The position numbers and the translations under genes are program-made. A stretch of 64,000 bases of DNA, taken from Blastocatellia bacterium. Lineage in GTDB: Bacteria > Acidobacteriota > Blastocatellia > Chloracidobacteriales > Chloracidobacteriaceae. Of this stretch, positions 19,472 through 28,655 are shown piece by piece. How positions within the stretch are numbered: the first letter of the stretch is position 1; every line of letters starts with the position of its first letter. A model generated the notes under the pieces. It searched no databases. It saw only the letters and a list, made by a program, of their open reading frames with translations, and was not told where the DNA came from. The DNA is taken from the NCBI GenBank assembly GCA_019695185.1, contig JAIBAN010000006.1:62001-126000 (forward strand). The letters run 5' to 3'.

Positions 19472-20377
19472 TCACCTTTTTTGCTGGCGGAAGACCATTG
19501 GCGGCACACCCATCCGACCGCGAAAGAGCCAGCTAAACGAACCCTGGCTTTCAAATCCGACCGTGAGACAGATTTCCGTCACGGGCAGGTCGGTATGCTG
19601 CAACAGGCGGCAGGCATGTTCCAGCCTGAGCCCCGTCAGATATTGATGGGGAGACTGACCGAAAATCTGTTTGAACGTGCGCAGGAAATGATTGGGCGAT
19701 AAACAGGCAACTTTGGCGATTTCGGTCAGGGTGAGTGGTTCGGCGGAGGTCGCCGCCATGAAATCCCGCGCCCGATAGACACGGCGGTACAGTTCCTCCC
19801 GCGTGACGGCCCGCACAGCAGGCAGCCGTTCCATTTCCTGGCGTAGCGTGGTTTGCACTCCCAACAGATGAGCCATGATTTCGTGCAATTGCTCCAGCAT
19901 CCAGGCTGGTTCGGCGTGGTGTTGGGAAATTACAGTTCGCAGTTGGTGAAAGGCGGCAGGCAAATCAGCCCGCGGATAGAGGCGTTGGACAAAAGAAACC
20001 GGCGGCCCGGCTTGGTCCGGGTCATCCAGTAACCCTGAGGCCGGTGCGGTCAGTGCACGGCGGACTTCCTGAGCAAACCCCGCTTCGAAGAAAAGGCAAA
20101 ACGATTCAACCGGTTGCGGAGAATCAATGGTCAGCCGGTAGGGCTGTCCTTCGTTCAAAATCAGGTATGACCCATCATCCACCGCATAACGTCCGGTGCC
20201 GGTATCGTAAAAAACCCGCCCCTTGGAAAACGACTTGAGGGACAGCCCGCCTGCCCAATCCGCAAAATAACTCCGACCTGTGGCAGAAATGATATGGGTG
20301 CAACGGCCCTGCGGGTCAAGCAGGTTGGCTTGGGCCGGACGAAACCCGGTGCGGGTTGATTGCAGCGTTAAAATCAT
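19472..20377 (-). CDS. AraC-family transcriptional regulator
   Basis: About 301 residues. An N-terminal cupin-like effector domain (about 20-120, with DGSYLILNEGQPYRLTI) is followed by a C-terminal double helix-turn-helix (about 200-300) with LTEIAKVACLSPNHFLRTFKQIFGQSPHQYL and the second helix VGFESQGSFSWLFRGRMG. The ATG at 20377 lacks a clear SD and alternative starts exist upstream. It probably controls the following cupin gene. The effector is unknown. Confidence 0.85.
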   Translation of the reverse strand: MILTLQSTRTGFRPAQANLLDPQGRCTHIISATGRSYFADWAGGLSLKSFSKGRVFYDTGTGRYAVDDGSYLILNEGQPYRLTIDSPQPVESFCLFFEAGFAQEVRRALTAPASGLLDDPDQAGPPVSFVQRLYPRADLPAAFHQLRTVISQHHAEPAWMLEQLHEIMAHLLGVQTTLRQEMERLPAVRAVTREELYRRVYRARDFMAATSAEPLTLTEIAKVACLSPNHFLRTFKQIFGQSPHQYLTGLRLEHACRLLQHTDLPVTEICLTVGFESQGSFSWLFRGRMGVPPMVFRQQKR

Positions 20378-20641
20378 AATGGAAGTGGCAAATCGGGAAT
20401 GGCAAAGTTGTGCTGTGGGAGGAAGTACGATTCGGGACGGGGACGGTTCCCGCTGCCTGCTCCTTGAAATGAAATTAAAATAAATGCCGGGCCTCATCCC
20501 CTCCCCGGATTTGTCAGGGAAGTATAAGTTCAATTATTTCAACGTGATGAAGCATTTTGGGGCAAGTCTGTACAAGTGGCATCAGGTTTGCAGCGGCGAA
20601 CCTTTGACAGAAATTTAATTTCGTTTGCAAAGGAAGTATGT

Positions 20642-22207
20642 ATGCCGCTTTTTAAGACCATCAGTGCGTCGGTTTTCGGAATTGACGCCAACCTGATTCA
20701 AGTCGAGGTGGACCTTTCACCTCGCGGACAAACCACCGAAACCCAGCCCAACGTGACCATGGTCGGCCTGCCCGATTTGGCCGTTCGGGAAAGCCGCGAA
20801 CGGATTCGCGCCGCCGTCAACAATTGCGGGTTCTTTTTTCCCTTTCAACGGGTAACGGTCAATCTTGCTCCGGCGGACATCCGCAAGGAAGGCTCAGCCT
20901 TTGATTTACCGATTGCGGTTGGGATTCTGGGAGCCAACGGCGAAGTCAAAGACCAACACATGACTGACACCATGCTGGTTGGCGAACTTTCCCTTGACGG
21001 ACGGGTGCGCGCCGTTAAGGGTGCGCTTTCGATGGCGCTCAAAGCCCGTGAAGCAGGCATCAAACGCATCATTGTCCCTTATGAAAACAGCCATGAAACG
21101 GCGGTTGTCAGCGGGTTGCACACCTATCCGGCAGGGACGCTGGCAGAAGTGGTCACGCTCCTGAATTCAGCCGAACTTCCGGCTCCGCTTGCCATCCGGG
21201 CGGAAACCATATTGCAGGACGCCGCCCATGACCACCTTGATTTCCGCGACATTCGGGGGCAGTTCCATGTCCGCCGGGCGTTGGAAGTGGCCACCGCCGG
21301 AGGCCATAACATTCTCATGATTGGTCCGCCGGGGTCAGGCAAGACCATGCTGGCCAAACGGATTTCCGGAATTTTACCGGCTTTGACCTTTGACGAGGCG
21401 CTTGATGTGACCCGTATTCACAGTGTTTCCGGTTTGACTGGCTCCAACGGTCTGGTGACCACGCGTCCGTTCCGCTCGCCACACCACACCATCAGCGATG
21501 CCGGGCTGATTGGCGGCGGGACGGTACCGCGTCCGGGGGAAGTCAGTCTGGCGCATAACGGGGTGTTGTTTTTGGATGAGCTTCCCGAATTTGAGCGCAA
21601 CGTCCTCGAAGTCATGCGGCAACCGCTGGAGGACGGCAAGGTGACGATTTCGCGGGCGGCGGTTTCGCTCACCTTTCCTTCGCGCTTTATGCTGGCGGCG
21701 GCGATGAACCCCTGTCCCTGCGGCTTCTATAATGACCCAACCCGCGAGTGCAAATGCCTGCCGGCCCAGATTCAACGCTATGTGGCCCGGATTTCGGGAC
21801 CGCTGCTTGACCGGATTGACATCCATGTGGACGTGCCGGCGGTCAAGTTCCAGGAGCTGGCCGGAGACACTCCGGGGGAATCATCCACCGCCATCCGGGA
21901 ACGGGTCACAGTTGCCCGCGCCACTCAGCTCGAACGGTTTGCTCATGAAAAAAACGGCCCTGAGAAAGTTTTTTCCAATGCACAGATGGGTCCGCACTTG
22001 ATTCGAAAATATTGTCGTGTTACGGAAGAAAGCAAGAAACTGCTGGAACGGGCGATTGTACGGATGGGCCTTTCCGCCCGTGCTTACGACCGCATCTTAA
22101 AAGTCAGCCGCACGATTGCCGACCTGGAGCAAGCGGCGGAACTGGCTCCGCATCATGTTTCCGAAGCCATTCAATACCGAAGTCTTGACCGGAATTATTG
22201 GACCTAA
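20642..22207 (+). CDS. YifB-family AAA ATPase (Mg-chelatase-like, ComM type)
   Basis: 521 residues. An N-terminal Lon-protease-like ChlI domain (about 20-145, [19 protein letters not shown]) is followed by an AAA+ core with Walker [26 protein letters not shown], Walker [12 protein letters not shown] and a C-terminal Mg_chelatase_C region. In transforming bacteria this family (ComM) is a branch-migration helicase that helps integrate incoming DNA, which fits comEC and the pilus genes here. The ATG at 20642 follows AAGGAAG; the frame upstream to 20576 is not needed. Confidence 0.9.
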   Translation: MPLFKTISASVFGIDANLIQVEVDLSPRGQTTETQPNVTMVGLPDLAVRESRERIRAAVNNCGFFFPFQRVTVNLAPADIRKEGSAFDLPIAVGILGANGEVKDQHMTDTMLVGELSLDGRVRAVKGALSMALKAREAGIKRIIVPYENSHETAVVSGLHTYPAGTLAEVVTLLNSAELPAPLAIRAETILQDAAHDHLDFRDIRGQFHVRRALEVATAGGHNILMIGPPGSGKTMLAKRISGILPALTFDEALDVTRIHSVSGLTGSNGLVTTRPFRSPHHTISDAGLIGGGTVPRPGEVSLAHNGVLFLDELPEFERNVLEVMRQPLEDGKVTISRAAVSLTFPSRFMLAAAMNPCPCGFYNDPTRECKCLPAQIQRYVARISGPLLDRIDIHVDVPAVKFQELAGDTPGESSTAIRERVTVARATQLERFAHEKNGPEKVFSNAQMGPHLIRKYCRVTEESKKLLERAIVRMGLSARAYDRILKVSRTIADLEQAAELAPHHVSEAIQYRSLDRNYWT

Positions 22208-22210
22208 AAG

Positions 22211-22349
22211 CAGGGTTCAGGGTTCAGGGTTCAGGGTTCAGGGTGTTTCAACAACATATCGCTGTTTGCTTCAAACCAGTTTTGAGTTTTAATTGGTTTT
22301 ACAATCCTCCGAAACGTCCTGAACCCTAAACCCTGAACCCTGAACCCTG
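22211..22349. repeat. Paired heptamer repeat, AGGGTTC family
   Basis: The left arm 22211-22244 is AGGGTTC about 4.5 times, starting three bases after the yifB stop. The right arm 22318-22349 is the inverse (CCTGAAC type). The right arm ends just before the SD of the next gene. Confidence 0.9.
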
Positions 22350-22361
22350 GATGGAGAAGCT

Positions 22362-23162
22362 ATGGATAGCATTTCTGTTCCTACCCCGATGACCCATATT
22401 CAGTTTGCGATTTCCAACCGCGTGGCCTATATCGTGCTTAATCGCCCGCCCATGAACGTGTTGACTATCAAAATGATGCGGGAAATCAATCAAGCCCTGG
22501 ACCAAATCAGCAAACTTTTGCCGGGCGAGGTGTGTTCCATCGTTTTTGTGGCGGCTCCTGGTTCGCAGGCGTTTTCCGCCGGGACCGCCGTCGAAGAACA
22601 TCGCGCCGAAGTTTCCTATCAAATGCTGAATGAATTTCACCTCATTTATCGCAACCTGACCATTTTGGGGAAACCGGTGGTGGGCGTGGTCAACGGGCAG
22701 GCCCTTGGTGGCGGTTGCGAACTGGTTGCCTCGTGCGATTTGGTGATTGCCACACCGAATGCCAAATTTGCCCAGCCGGAAATCCGCCTGGGAGTTTTTC
22801 CACCAATGGCCTCGATTTTGCTCCCGCGTGTCATTGGCGTCCGCCGCACGGCACAGATGCTTTTGACCGGCGAGGTGCTGGATGCCCAGGAGGCGCTCAA
22901 GGCCGGCCTCATCAACTACGTGGTGCCTGAAGACCAACTAGCCACCAAGAGCGAAGAACTCCTCAATGTTTTGCGGGGTTTTAGCGGACCGGTGCTGGAA
23001 TGCGCCCGGCGGGCGCTCCATACCTCAATTCTGAACGATATTGACGAGATTATGGAAAAGCTCGAAGACCAGTATCTTAACCAGTTAATGAGTCTTAAAG
23101 ACCCCCACGAAGGACTGGACGCTTTCCTCAACAAGCGCAAGCCGGTGTGGAAGCATAGGTAA
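22362..23162 (+). CDS. Enoyl-CoA hydratase/isomerase-family enzyme
   Basis: 266-residue crotonase fold. Oxyanion-hole segments FSAGTAVEEH and ALGGGCELVASCD, and the second acidic position in QPEIRLGVFPPMASILLP are visible. The GVFPP loop resembles cyclohexadienecarboxyl-CoA hydratases more than classical enoyl-CoA hydratases, but that is from memory and low confidence. It acts on an acyl-CoA in the cytosol. GGAG lies before the ATG, directly after a repeat arm. Confidence 0.85.
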   Translation: MDSISVPTPMTHIQFAISNRVAYIVLNRPPMNVLTIKMMREINQALDQISKLLPGEVCSIVFVAAPGSQAFSAGTAVEEHRAEVSYQMLNEFHLIYRNLTILGKPVVGVVNGQALGGGCELVASCDLVIATPNAKFAQPEIRLGVFPPMASILLPRVIGVRRTAQMLLTGEVLDAQEALKAGLINYVVPEDQLATKSEELLNVLRGFSGPVLECARRALHTSILNDIDEIMEKLEDQYLNQLMSLKDPHEGLDAFLNKRKPVWKHR

Positions 23163-23166
23163 AGTC

Positions 23167-23279
23167 AGGAGTCTTGAGAGTCTTGGGAATCTCGGGAGTC
23201 TTGGGAGTCTTGGGAGTCACAAGAAACCTTGTCACCTTGTCAGGGCTTGGACTCCCAAGACTCCCAAGACTCCCAAGAC
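23167..23279. repeat. Paired 9-nt repeat, GGGAGTCTT family
   Basis: The left arm 23167-23218 is GGGAGTCTT units and the right arm 23247-23279 is the inverse (ACTCCCAAG). The centre has CCTTGTCACCTTGTCAGG. It fills the gap between two convergent genes and could serve as a terminator. Confidence 0.85.
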
Positions 23280-23293
23280 CCGAAAGACTGTCT

Positions 23294-24556
23294 TTACAAC
23301 GCTTTTCGCGGGGGGACGACGAGGTTCGCCAACAACAATCCGGTCACCAACGAAACGGCAATCAGGACCATTTTGAACGTTGCATCAAGTCCTGTAATCG
23401 TGTCTTTTTCAAGGATTTTGAAGAGTCCGCCCAGTCCGACGCTTCCCGGAACCAGCAATAAGATGCCGGGCACAATCATGACTGCCGCCGGGCGCTGGCA
23501 GAGCCGGTTATAGACATTTCCACCAATTCCCACCAGCAAAGCTCCAAAACCTCCCCCGATATCCGGTCCCAAAACAACGGCTCCCGTGCGTGCGCCGATG
23601 AATGCCAGCAGACTGGTCAGCAAAATCCAGCCGATGTCCTGCGGACGGGCTTTGAGCAGAATCATAAAGCCCACGGCTGCGATGACGAGGGCGACCCAGA
23701 CCGTCCAGGCCGGCAAGGCCGGTGCTGGCGATGCTGAAGCCAGCGGGGGTGCAAATTTTCCGATTTGGTTTCCTATCGCCACACCAAATCCGATTTCGAA
23801 AAAAATCAGGACCGCGCTCATCAGGCGCACCGTACCCGAAACCAGATTGCGCATGGCCAGTTCGGTCATGGCAATGGTCAAGGTAAGCCCCGGAATCAAT
23901 ACAATCAGTCCGGCCAGGGTTGCCACAAAAACCGAAAACGGAGCCAGGAAATGAGCAGCCAAAACGGCCACTGCCGCTGCCAGGATGGCCGCAATGGATT
24001 CAAACACACGGGCCAGGGTGGGATGCGGCCCCAGCACAATCGCCAGAATTCCAATCAACGTGCCAATCAATGTGGCCACCAGGATTTCATTCCAGCCTCC
24101 ACCCAAAAAACGGGAGGCAGCGGCGGACGTCGTCCCAAATGCAATCACGGTGACCAGCGCGCCATAGCGCGAACCGGCAGCCATAATCTCATCCACCCGG
24201 CCTACGCCTCTGGCTGGAGAAACGTCTCCGCGAATGACTTCACCGGCCAAATCATCCAGCAGCACCAGCTTTTCCAGATTGACTTCGCCCGGTTCGACCC
24301 GGACAAAACTGGTCCGCTGCGATTCGGGCGGCCCAAAAGAAACGAAAAGGGAAGTTGGAGCTGAGAAAAAATGCCCTTCGATGCCAAGTTTGCGCGAAAT
24401 CCGGCTCATGGCTTCTTCCAGCCGGTGGGCGGAAGTGCCGTATTGATGCAATGCGCTGGCAAATTTCAGAATGAAGGCAACCGAGGCGGCTTCGTCAAGG
24501 CTTCCGGTCGTGCGAAAAACGGATGGGTTGAGGCGGTCAAGTACGTTCATCAGCAT
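23294..24556 (-). CDS. ThrE-type threonine/serine exporter family protein
   Basis: 420 residues. A soluble N-terminal DUF1212 part (about 20-130, FILKFASALHQYGTSAHRLEEAM) leads into about ten membrane segments forming the DUF1212 and DUF3815 halves fused in one chain. The loop MIVPGILLLVPGSVGL is characteristic of the family. It probably exports small hydroxy-amino acids by proton exchange. ATGs at 24556 and 24550 are both possible and no clear SD is visible. Confidence 0.85.
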   Translation of the reverse strand: MLMNVLDRLNPSVFRTTGSLDEAASVAFILKFASALHQYGTSAHRLEEAMSRISRKLGIEGHFFSAPTSLFVSFGPPESQRTSFVRVEPGEVNLEKLVLLDDLAGEVIRGDVSPARGVGRVDEIMAAGSRYGALVTVIAFGTTSAAASRFLGGGWNEILVATLIGTLIGILAIVLGPHPTLARVFESIAAILAAAVAVLAAHFLAPFSVFVATLAGLIVLIPGLTLTIAMTELAMRNLVSGTVRLMSAVLIFFEIGFGVAIGNQIGKFAPPLASASPAPALPAWTVWVALVIAAVGFMILLKARPQDIGWILLTSLLAFIGARTGAVVLGPDIGGGFGALLVGIGGNVYNRLCQRPAAVMIVPGILLLVPGSVGLGGLFKILEKDTITGLDATFKMVLIAVSLVTGLLLANLVVPPRKAL

Positions 24557-24648
24557 GGTTTCACTTTCGTGAACGTCTTTTACCTGGAAGCACGGAGAGA
24601 TGGCAAATGGTCAGAGCAGGTCTATGAAAGGGCAGGAGAATTTGGAGT

Positions 24649-24693
24649 GCGGCGACTTGTCGCCGCTTTCACTGGGGGCGACTTGTCGCCCCC
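24649..24693. terminator. Two adjacent hairpins sharing a GGCGACTTGTCGCC core
   Basis: GCGGCGAC-TT-GTCGCCGC (24649-24666) and GGGGGCGAC-TT-GTCGCCCCC (24674-24693) are perfect stems with the same core. They lie in a 291-base gap that otherwise shows no gene. Function as terminator is an inference; no strong U-tract follows. Confidence 0.4.
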
Positions 24694-24847
24694 GCTTGAT
24701 TGAAAACTCACAAAAACCAATTCTGACAGGCCGGTCAATCAGGTCAAATTCATCATGCCAAAGGTTTTACTGAGGCACAGGTCCCGGTTCAGGTGAGGCA
24801 TTGGTTTTTCCTTTCTGATGCTAATCCCGAAACAATGACGACACTTT

Positions 24848-25474
24848 TTACTCTTTCCCTGAATGTTTTGGTGCTCCGGATGTCTTTTTTACTGGGACAA
24901 GCTTTTCCTGTTTGAACAGGTAATACTCCTGGCTGTAAGGGTAGGGAATTTGAATCTTCGGACCCTTTTCCCATCTATCGCTGGTTTTCCCGAAATCGGC
25001 TTCGAACTCGCCTTTGCGAAAGACATATCCGTTGAGGAGGCAATTTTCGGCGTCACCCGGAATATGGCGCAGTCGGATAGTCATCTTTTCGCCCTTGTAG
25101 GTGAATTCAAACAACATCCATTCCAGCCCGCAGCCGGTTCGGACCGAATAGCTTTTGGTTCCGGGCGGAACTTCAAGCAGTATCGGTTCCATCTCCTGCA
25201 CCTTCCCACCGGTTGTGTAATTGTCAAAGGTCTGAATTTTGACGGAATCAAATTCCACGGGCTGAATGGTTTCCCCCTTGGGAGTCTTTAAGTTTATCCA
25301 GATATGGTCGCCGCAGCGTTGGGCGAGGGCGGGGGTTGAACCAGCCAGCAGACAAAAAAGAAGGAAGCACCACTTCACATTCTTAATTTTGAAATGCAAA
25401 AGGAGAGGATGAACCCAAAGGTGGTAAAAGAAATCTTGCTTTTCAGATGTTTTAAAAGGGAATGTCATCTTCAT
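24848..25474 (-). CDS. Secreted protein of unknown function
   Basis: 208 residues from the ATG at 25474, which has AGGAGA five bases upstream and overlaps the previous gene by 23 bases. A clear signal peptide, KWCFLLFCLLAGSTPALAQ, starts only at a GTG at 25378, so the mature protein is about 155 residues and the shorter start (176 residues) is a real alternative. The mature part has three spaced Cys (RCGDH, RTGCG, ENCLL) and is probably a beta-rich periplasmic domain. No family recognised. It sits in the AT-richer patch after the PIN gene. Confidence 0.65.
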   Translation of the reverse strand: MKMTFPFKTSEKQDFFYHLWVHPLLLHFKIKNVKWCFLLFCLLAGSTPALAQRCGDHIWINLKTPKGETIQPVEFDSVKIQTFDNYTTGGKVQEMEPILLEVPPGTKSYSVRTGCGLEWMLFEFTYKGEKMTIRLRHIPGDAENCLLNGYVFRKGEFEADFGKTSDRWEKGPKIQIPYPYSQEYYLFKQEKLVPVKKTSGAPKHSGKE

Positions 25475-26740
25475 TCAAGTCTCCTGATTCACCAGAAATT
25501 CCAGTATGTGTCTCATTTGATTGGTGATACAAAGCAAATCTATGTTGATTCCTCAAAAGCCATTCAGTTCCTTTTTGAGTCACTCGACAAGCCCAATAGG
25601 AATCAAATTCTCCTGGCTCTTCATGTAGGGCGATAAAGTCTTTTTTCAAAAGATTATCAATTGCTAAACTGATTCCCAAATCAGTCAGACCCTTATTTCG
25701 AAGTTCACGTTTTATGTCAAAAACGGCAACTGACCCTGTTGGTGCTGGTTGCTCCCCTTTGATAAAGGCAAGGGTATCAACTTCTATTTGACTTAGTAAA
25801 ATGGCGGTCTGTTCTGAGACAGCTTTTCGAAGGGCAAGACGGCGCAACATCGTGGAAGAAAATCCTGCCTCATTGCTTTGAGCTTCTTTCACTTCCCTGA
25901 CTTCATCAATTGCCTTCTGTGTTTCTTGTTGATTTAGGTTAAATAAATTCCGAGCATATTCAATAAATCGTTCTGATTGGTACATATAGAATTTGACCTT
26001 TGCGTACTCATACATATCTCGCCTGATTTCTGGCCGTGGACCAATTGTTTTTCCCTCATGTACCCACCACCAATCATCCTTTTTGTCATCCGTGACAAAA
26101 ATAAGTGGCTTGCCCTGCGTTTTGGCATGTTCTTTTAGCTGTTGCCAAATAATGTAATCCCCGTACTTTTCATTGCCTGGTTTGGCATTATCACGATAAC
26201 CTGGCGGAATCTTATTGGCATAACGACCATCAGCTTCTTTGTAAATCTCATTCAGTTGTTCTTTGGTATAAGCTTCGCCAACCTTGCCTTGAAAAAGATT
26301 GGTCAATTCATCTCGAAGATCATCTGAGGTTTGGAGGTTTCGGTGTTTTTTTTCGCTTTTTCTAAAATTTCATCAATGCTTTTTTCAGCATTAGTTAAAG
26401 TATTTTCAACTGCTTTTGTATCAATAAAGGGGTGCCTTGAATACTCTGACTTGAACTGATTTAGACAGGTTTTTACTAGGGATCGTATTCCTTCATAGGC
26501 TTTTTCTTGCTTAGAGATAACATCGAGCCGATCCTTTTGGTATTCATGGGCGACTTGATAAGGAAGCCAGATTCGGTCATTGAGTTTTTTAAGAATTTCC
26601 ACGAGAATTGTTCGTGTCTCTTCACTATACCGATAGAAGCTAAGAAGTACATTGGTATCAAAGGCAAAAATACAATCCCTCCAAAGCTCTGAAAATTCTT
26701 CGTCAGAAGGCTTGTAATACTCAAAAAACAGATCGCGCAT
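25452..26740 (-). pseudogene. PIN-like (PIN_8/DUF4935) nuclease gene split by a frameshift at an A-AAA-AAC site
   Basis: Two frames make one protein. 26740-26303 encodes residues 1-145 (FAFDTNVLLSFYRYSEETRTI with the first PIN aspartate, then a helical region). 26306-25452 encodes the rest (EKYGDYIIWQQLKEHAKTQGKPLIFVTDDKKDDWWW, the acidic second half of the PIN fold, plus a 160-residue C-terminal domain). The frames join exactly if the ribosome slips -1 at A-AAA-AAC (minus strand 26351-26345), giving a full-length protein of about 430 residues. PIN_8 proteins are putative RNases. Either programmed frameshifting, a recent lesion, or an assembly error in the A8 run explains this. Codon usage is AT-richer than the neighbours, suggesting transfer. 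Confidence 0.75.
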
Positions 26741-27175
26741 ACAATCTCCTTATTGTACTTATTGTAATGTGGGTGCTTTTCTTTCTTTTTCAGCCATTTT
26801 TCAGGTATTTCAACTGCCCGTTACCGAAGGCGGTACTGGCATAAAGACCCGAAACTGAAGAATTGCTGTAGTTTTCCAGAAAAAGTTAGCAAGAACCGGC
26901 AGAAACCCCACGGTTTTAGCCGTGGGATGAATGCCGTCCTATCCCAGGGTGTGGGGATGGGAAATCCCCACAAAAAGGGAATCCAAAGGGAAAAACAGTG
27001 TTTTTCCCGTGGCATCAGGGTGGGTTTGAACCCCACTCTGATGGCAACGGCAGTATGGAAAGCTCAAAGCGAAGTTGCTTTGAGGTGTTCCATGCGCCGT
27101 TCTGAGCAATACATTGAATAGAAAAAAGATAGTTGAGTTTGTTTGAAAGAACAACGACTCAAGTAAACAAAAAGC
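26741..27175. other. Non-coding stretch with a chain of hairpins
   Basis: 435 bases between the PIN gene and the amidohydrolase. 26741-26880 is AT-rich with nothing recognised; 26907-27084 holds five consecutive hairpins (separate entry). A 64-codon plus-strand frame over the hairpins (26927-27121) is probably incidental. Confidence 0.5.
26907..27084. ncRNA. Candidate structured RNA or transposon-end remnant (five hairpins)
   Basis: Stems: CCCACGG/CCGTGGG (26907-26926), GTGGGGAT/ATCCCCAC (26951-26971), GGGAAAAAC/GTTTTTCCC (26988-27008), GCATCAGGGTGGG/CCCCACTCTGATGGC with one mismatch (27012-27045), and CTCAAAGC/GCTTTGAG (27063-27084). The first hairpin with GATGAATGCCG after it resembles IS200/IS605-type element ends, so this may be a decayed end or guide RNA scaffold. 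No tnpA or tnpB is present. Confidence 0.35.
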
Positions 27176-28426
27176 CTATTGCTTCACGACCTTCCCGTTT
27201 TTCATGACAAACGAGACTTTTTTGAGGGTTTGGATATTGTCCAGCGGATTTTCGGGGACGGCAATCAGGTCAGCAAATTGTCCGGCCTTAACCCAGCCCC
27301 GTTCCTTTTCGACTCCCAGGAGTCGGGCCGCGTTGGTTGTCATGGCTTTCAAAATATCTTTGGGTGGGACTCCGGCTTCAACAAAGCTGTCCACATAGCC
27401 GATGGTCAGGGTTCCGAGTGTTTCGCCTTCCATGCGAACCATCACATCCGCACCGAAGGCAATCGTCACCCCAGCCTGATAGGCCCGTTTGAGGCGGTCC
27501 ACCCGGCGGCCATGAATGCGTTTGGCATTGGCTTCGTCCCAGCCAAAACCGCGCAGCACTTTTTCGGTGAAATCCGTGCCAACCAGCGTGACGTTGTTTT
27601 TCTTCATGAGGGCAAAGTCTTCATCATCCAGAAACCAGCCATGTTCAATCGAGGCCACGCCGGCTTCGGCGGCGTTGTGCCCACCCTGTTTGGTCTGACA
27701 GTGGGCAGCCACTTTGACTCCGGCCCGCGCCGCTTCCGCGACAATGAATTTCAGGTCTTCGGTTGAATACATGTATTTTTGGCCGTCAACCACCAGTTTG
27801 ATGACCTGCGAGCCGTAGAAAATGTTCTCCCGAATGGCTTTCCGCAGTTCGTCCGGTGTATCGGCAAAAAAATATTCCGGATTGTCAAGCAGCGGTTTGT
27901 CCACTTTGAGGGAAAACTGCCCGCCGAAGGGCGCAATGATGCGTCCGGCGCAGATGATGGTCGGTCCTGGAACCAGACCTTCTGAAATCGCCCGCCGCAA
28001 CGACACATCCACATATTTTCCGGAATTCCCTACGTCACGGACTGTGGTAAACCCGGCTTCGAGCATTTCCCTGGCATGAGCAACTCCCTGAATCGCCCGG
28101 AAGGAATCCTGGTCAAGAACGGCAGTCACCCAGAAATCACCATCCAGGCGGTCGGACGGAGCCACCGTGCAGAGGTGCGTGTGGGCATCCATCAACCCCG
28201 GCAGGACTACAGAACCTGATAAATCAATCACTTTTGCATCTTTCGGAATCGTCAGGTTCGGCCCGACTTCGGTGATTTTCTGTTTTTCAATCAGAATGAT
28301 TTGATTGACAGTGACGGTGCCGGTTTCCGGGTCAACCAGTTTTCCGGCTTTAACCGCCGTGATTTGTGCCGTTACCGGGAGCGTCAAAAAAAGAAAGGCA
28401 AAGAAAGGGAGGAGGGAGCGAAGCAT
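27176..28426 (-). CDS. Secreted amidohydrolase-family metal hydrolase
   Basis: 416 residues. A signal peptide (MLRSLLPFFAFLFLTLPVTAQ) is followed by the composite beta domain and a TIM-barrel with GLMDAHTHL metal site, VAAHCQTKQGGHNAAEAGVASIEHG, and FGADVMVR carrying the metal aspartate. It resembles imidazolonepropionase-like or prolidase-like hydrolases that cleave cyclic amides or dipeptides in the periplasm; the substrate is unknown. No SD is visible before the ATG, which directly follows a repeat-filled spacer. Confidence 0.88.
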   Translation of the reverse strand: MLRSLLPFFAFLFLTLPVTAQITAVKAGKLVDPETGTVTVNQIILIEKQKITEVGPNLTIPKDAKVIDLSGSVVLPGLMDAHTHLCTVAPSDRLDGDFWVTAVLDQDSFRAIQGVAHAREMLEAGFTTVRDVGNSGKYVDVSLRRAISEGLVPGPTIICAGRIIAPFGGQFSLKVDKPLLDNPEYFFADTPDELRKAIRENIFYGSQVIKLVVDGQKYMYSTEDLKFIVAEAARAGVKVAAHCQTKQGGHNAAEAGVASIEHGWFLDDEDFALMKKNNVTLVGTDFTEKVLRGFGWDEANAKRIHGRRVDRLKRAYQAGVTIAFGADVMVRMEGETLGTLTIGYVDSFVEAGVPPKDILKAMTTNAARLLGVEKERGWVKAGQFADLIAVPENPLDNIQTLKKVSFVMKNGKVVKQ

Positions 28427-28443
28427 GATTTTTTAAGAGAAAG

Positions 28444-28652
28444 TCTTGGGAGTCTTGGGAGTCTTGGGAGTCCTGGGAGTCTTGAGAGTCCTGGGAGTCC
28501 TGGGAGTTTTGAGAGTTTTGAGAGTTTTGGGAATCCAAAGAAGTGAACCGTGGCAGGTCACCAACACTGACAGGTTTTTTTCCTGTCGCCTGTCACCTGT
28601 TACTTGATTTTGACTCCCAAGACTCCCAGGACTCTCAAGACTCCCAAGACTG
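28444..28652. repeat. Paired 9-nt repeat, GGGAGTCTT family (long copy)
   Basis: The left arm 28444-28533 has about ten GGGAGTCTT-type units, with CCTGGGAGT and GAGAGTTTT variants. The right arm 28611-28652 is the inverse. The centre contains GACAGG and CCTGTCGCCTGTCACCTGTT words. It fills the 229-base spacer between two minus-strand genes. Confidence 0.9.
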
Positions 28653-28655
28653 ATT

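Noticed and set aside
26927-27121. 64-codon plus-strand frame over the hairpin chain
   Set aside because: No SD and no motif; the sequence is dominated by palindromes, so the frame is probably incidental.
28350-28538. Frame encoding (DSQ/NSQ)n
   Set aside because: It is a translation of the 9-nt tandem repeat arm.
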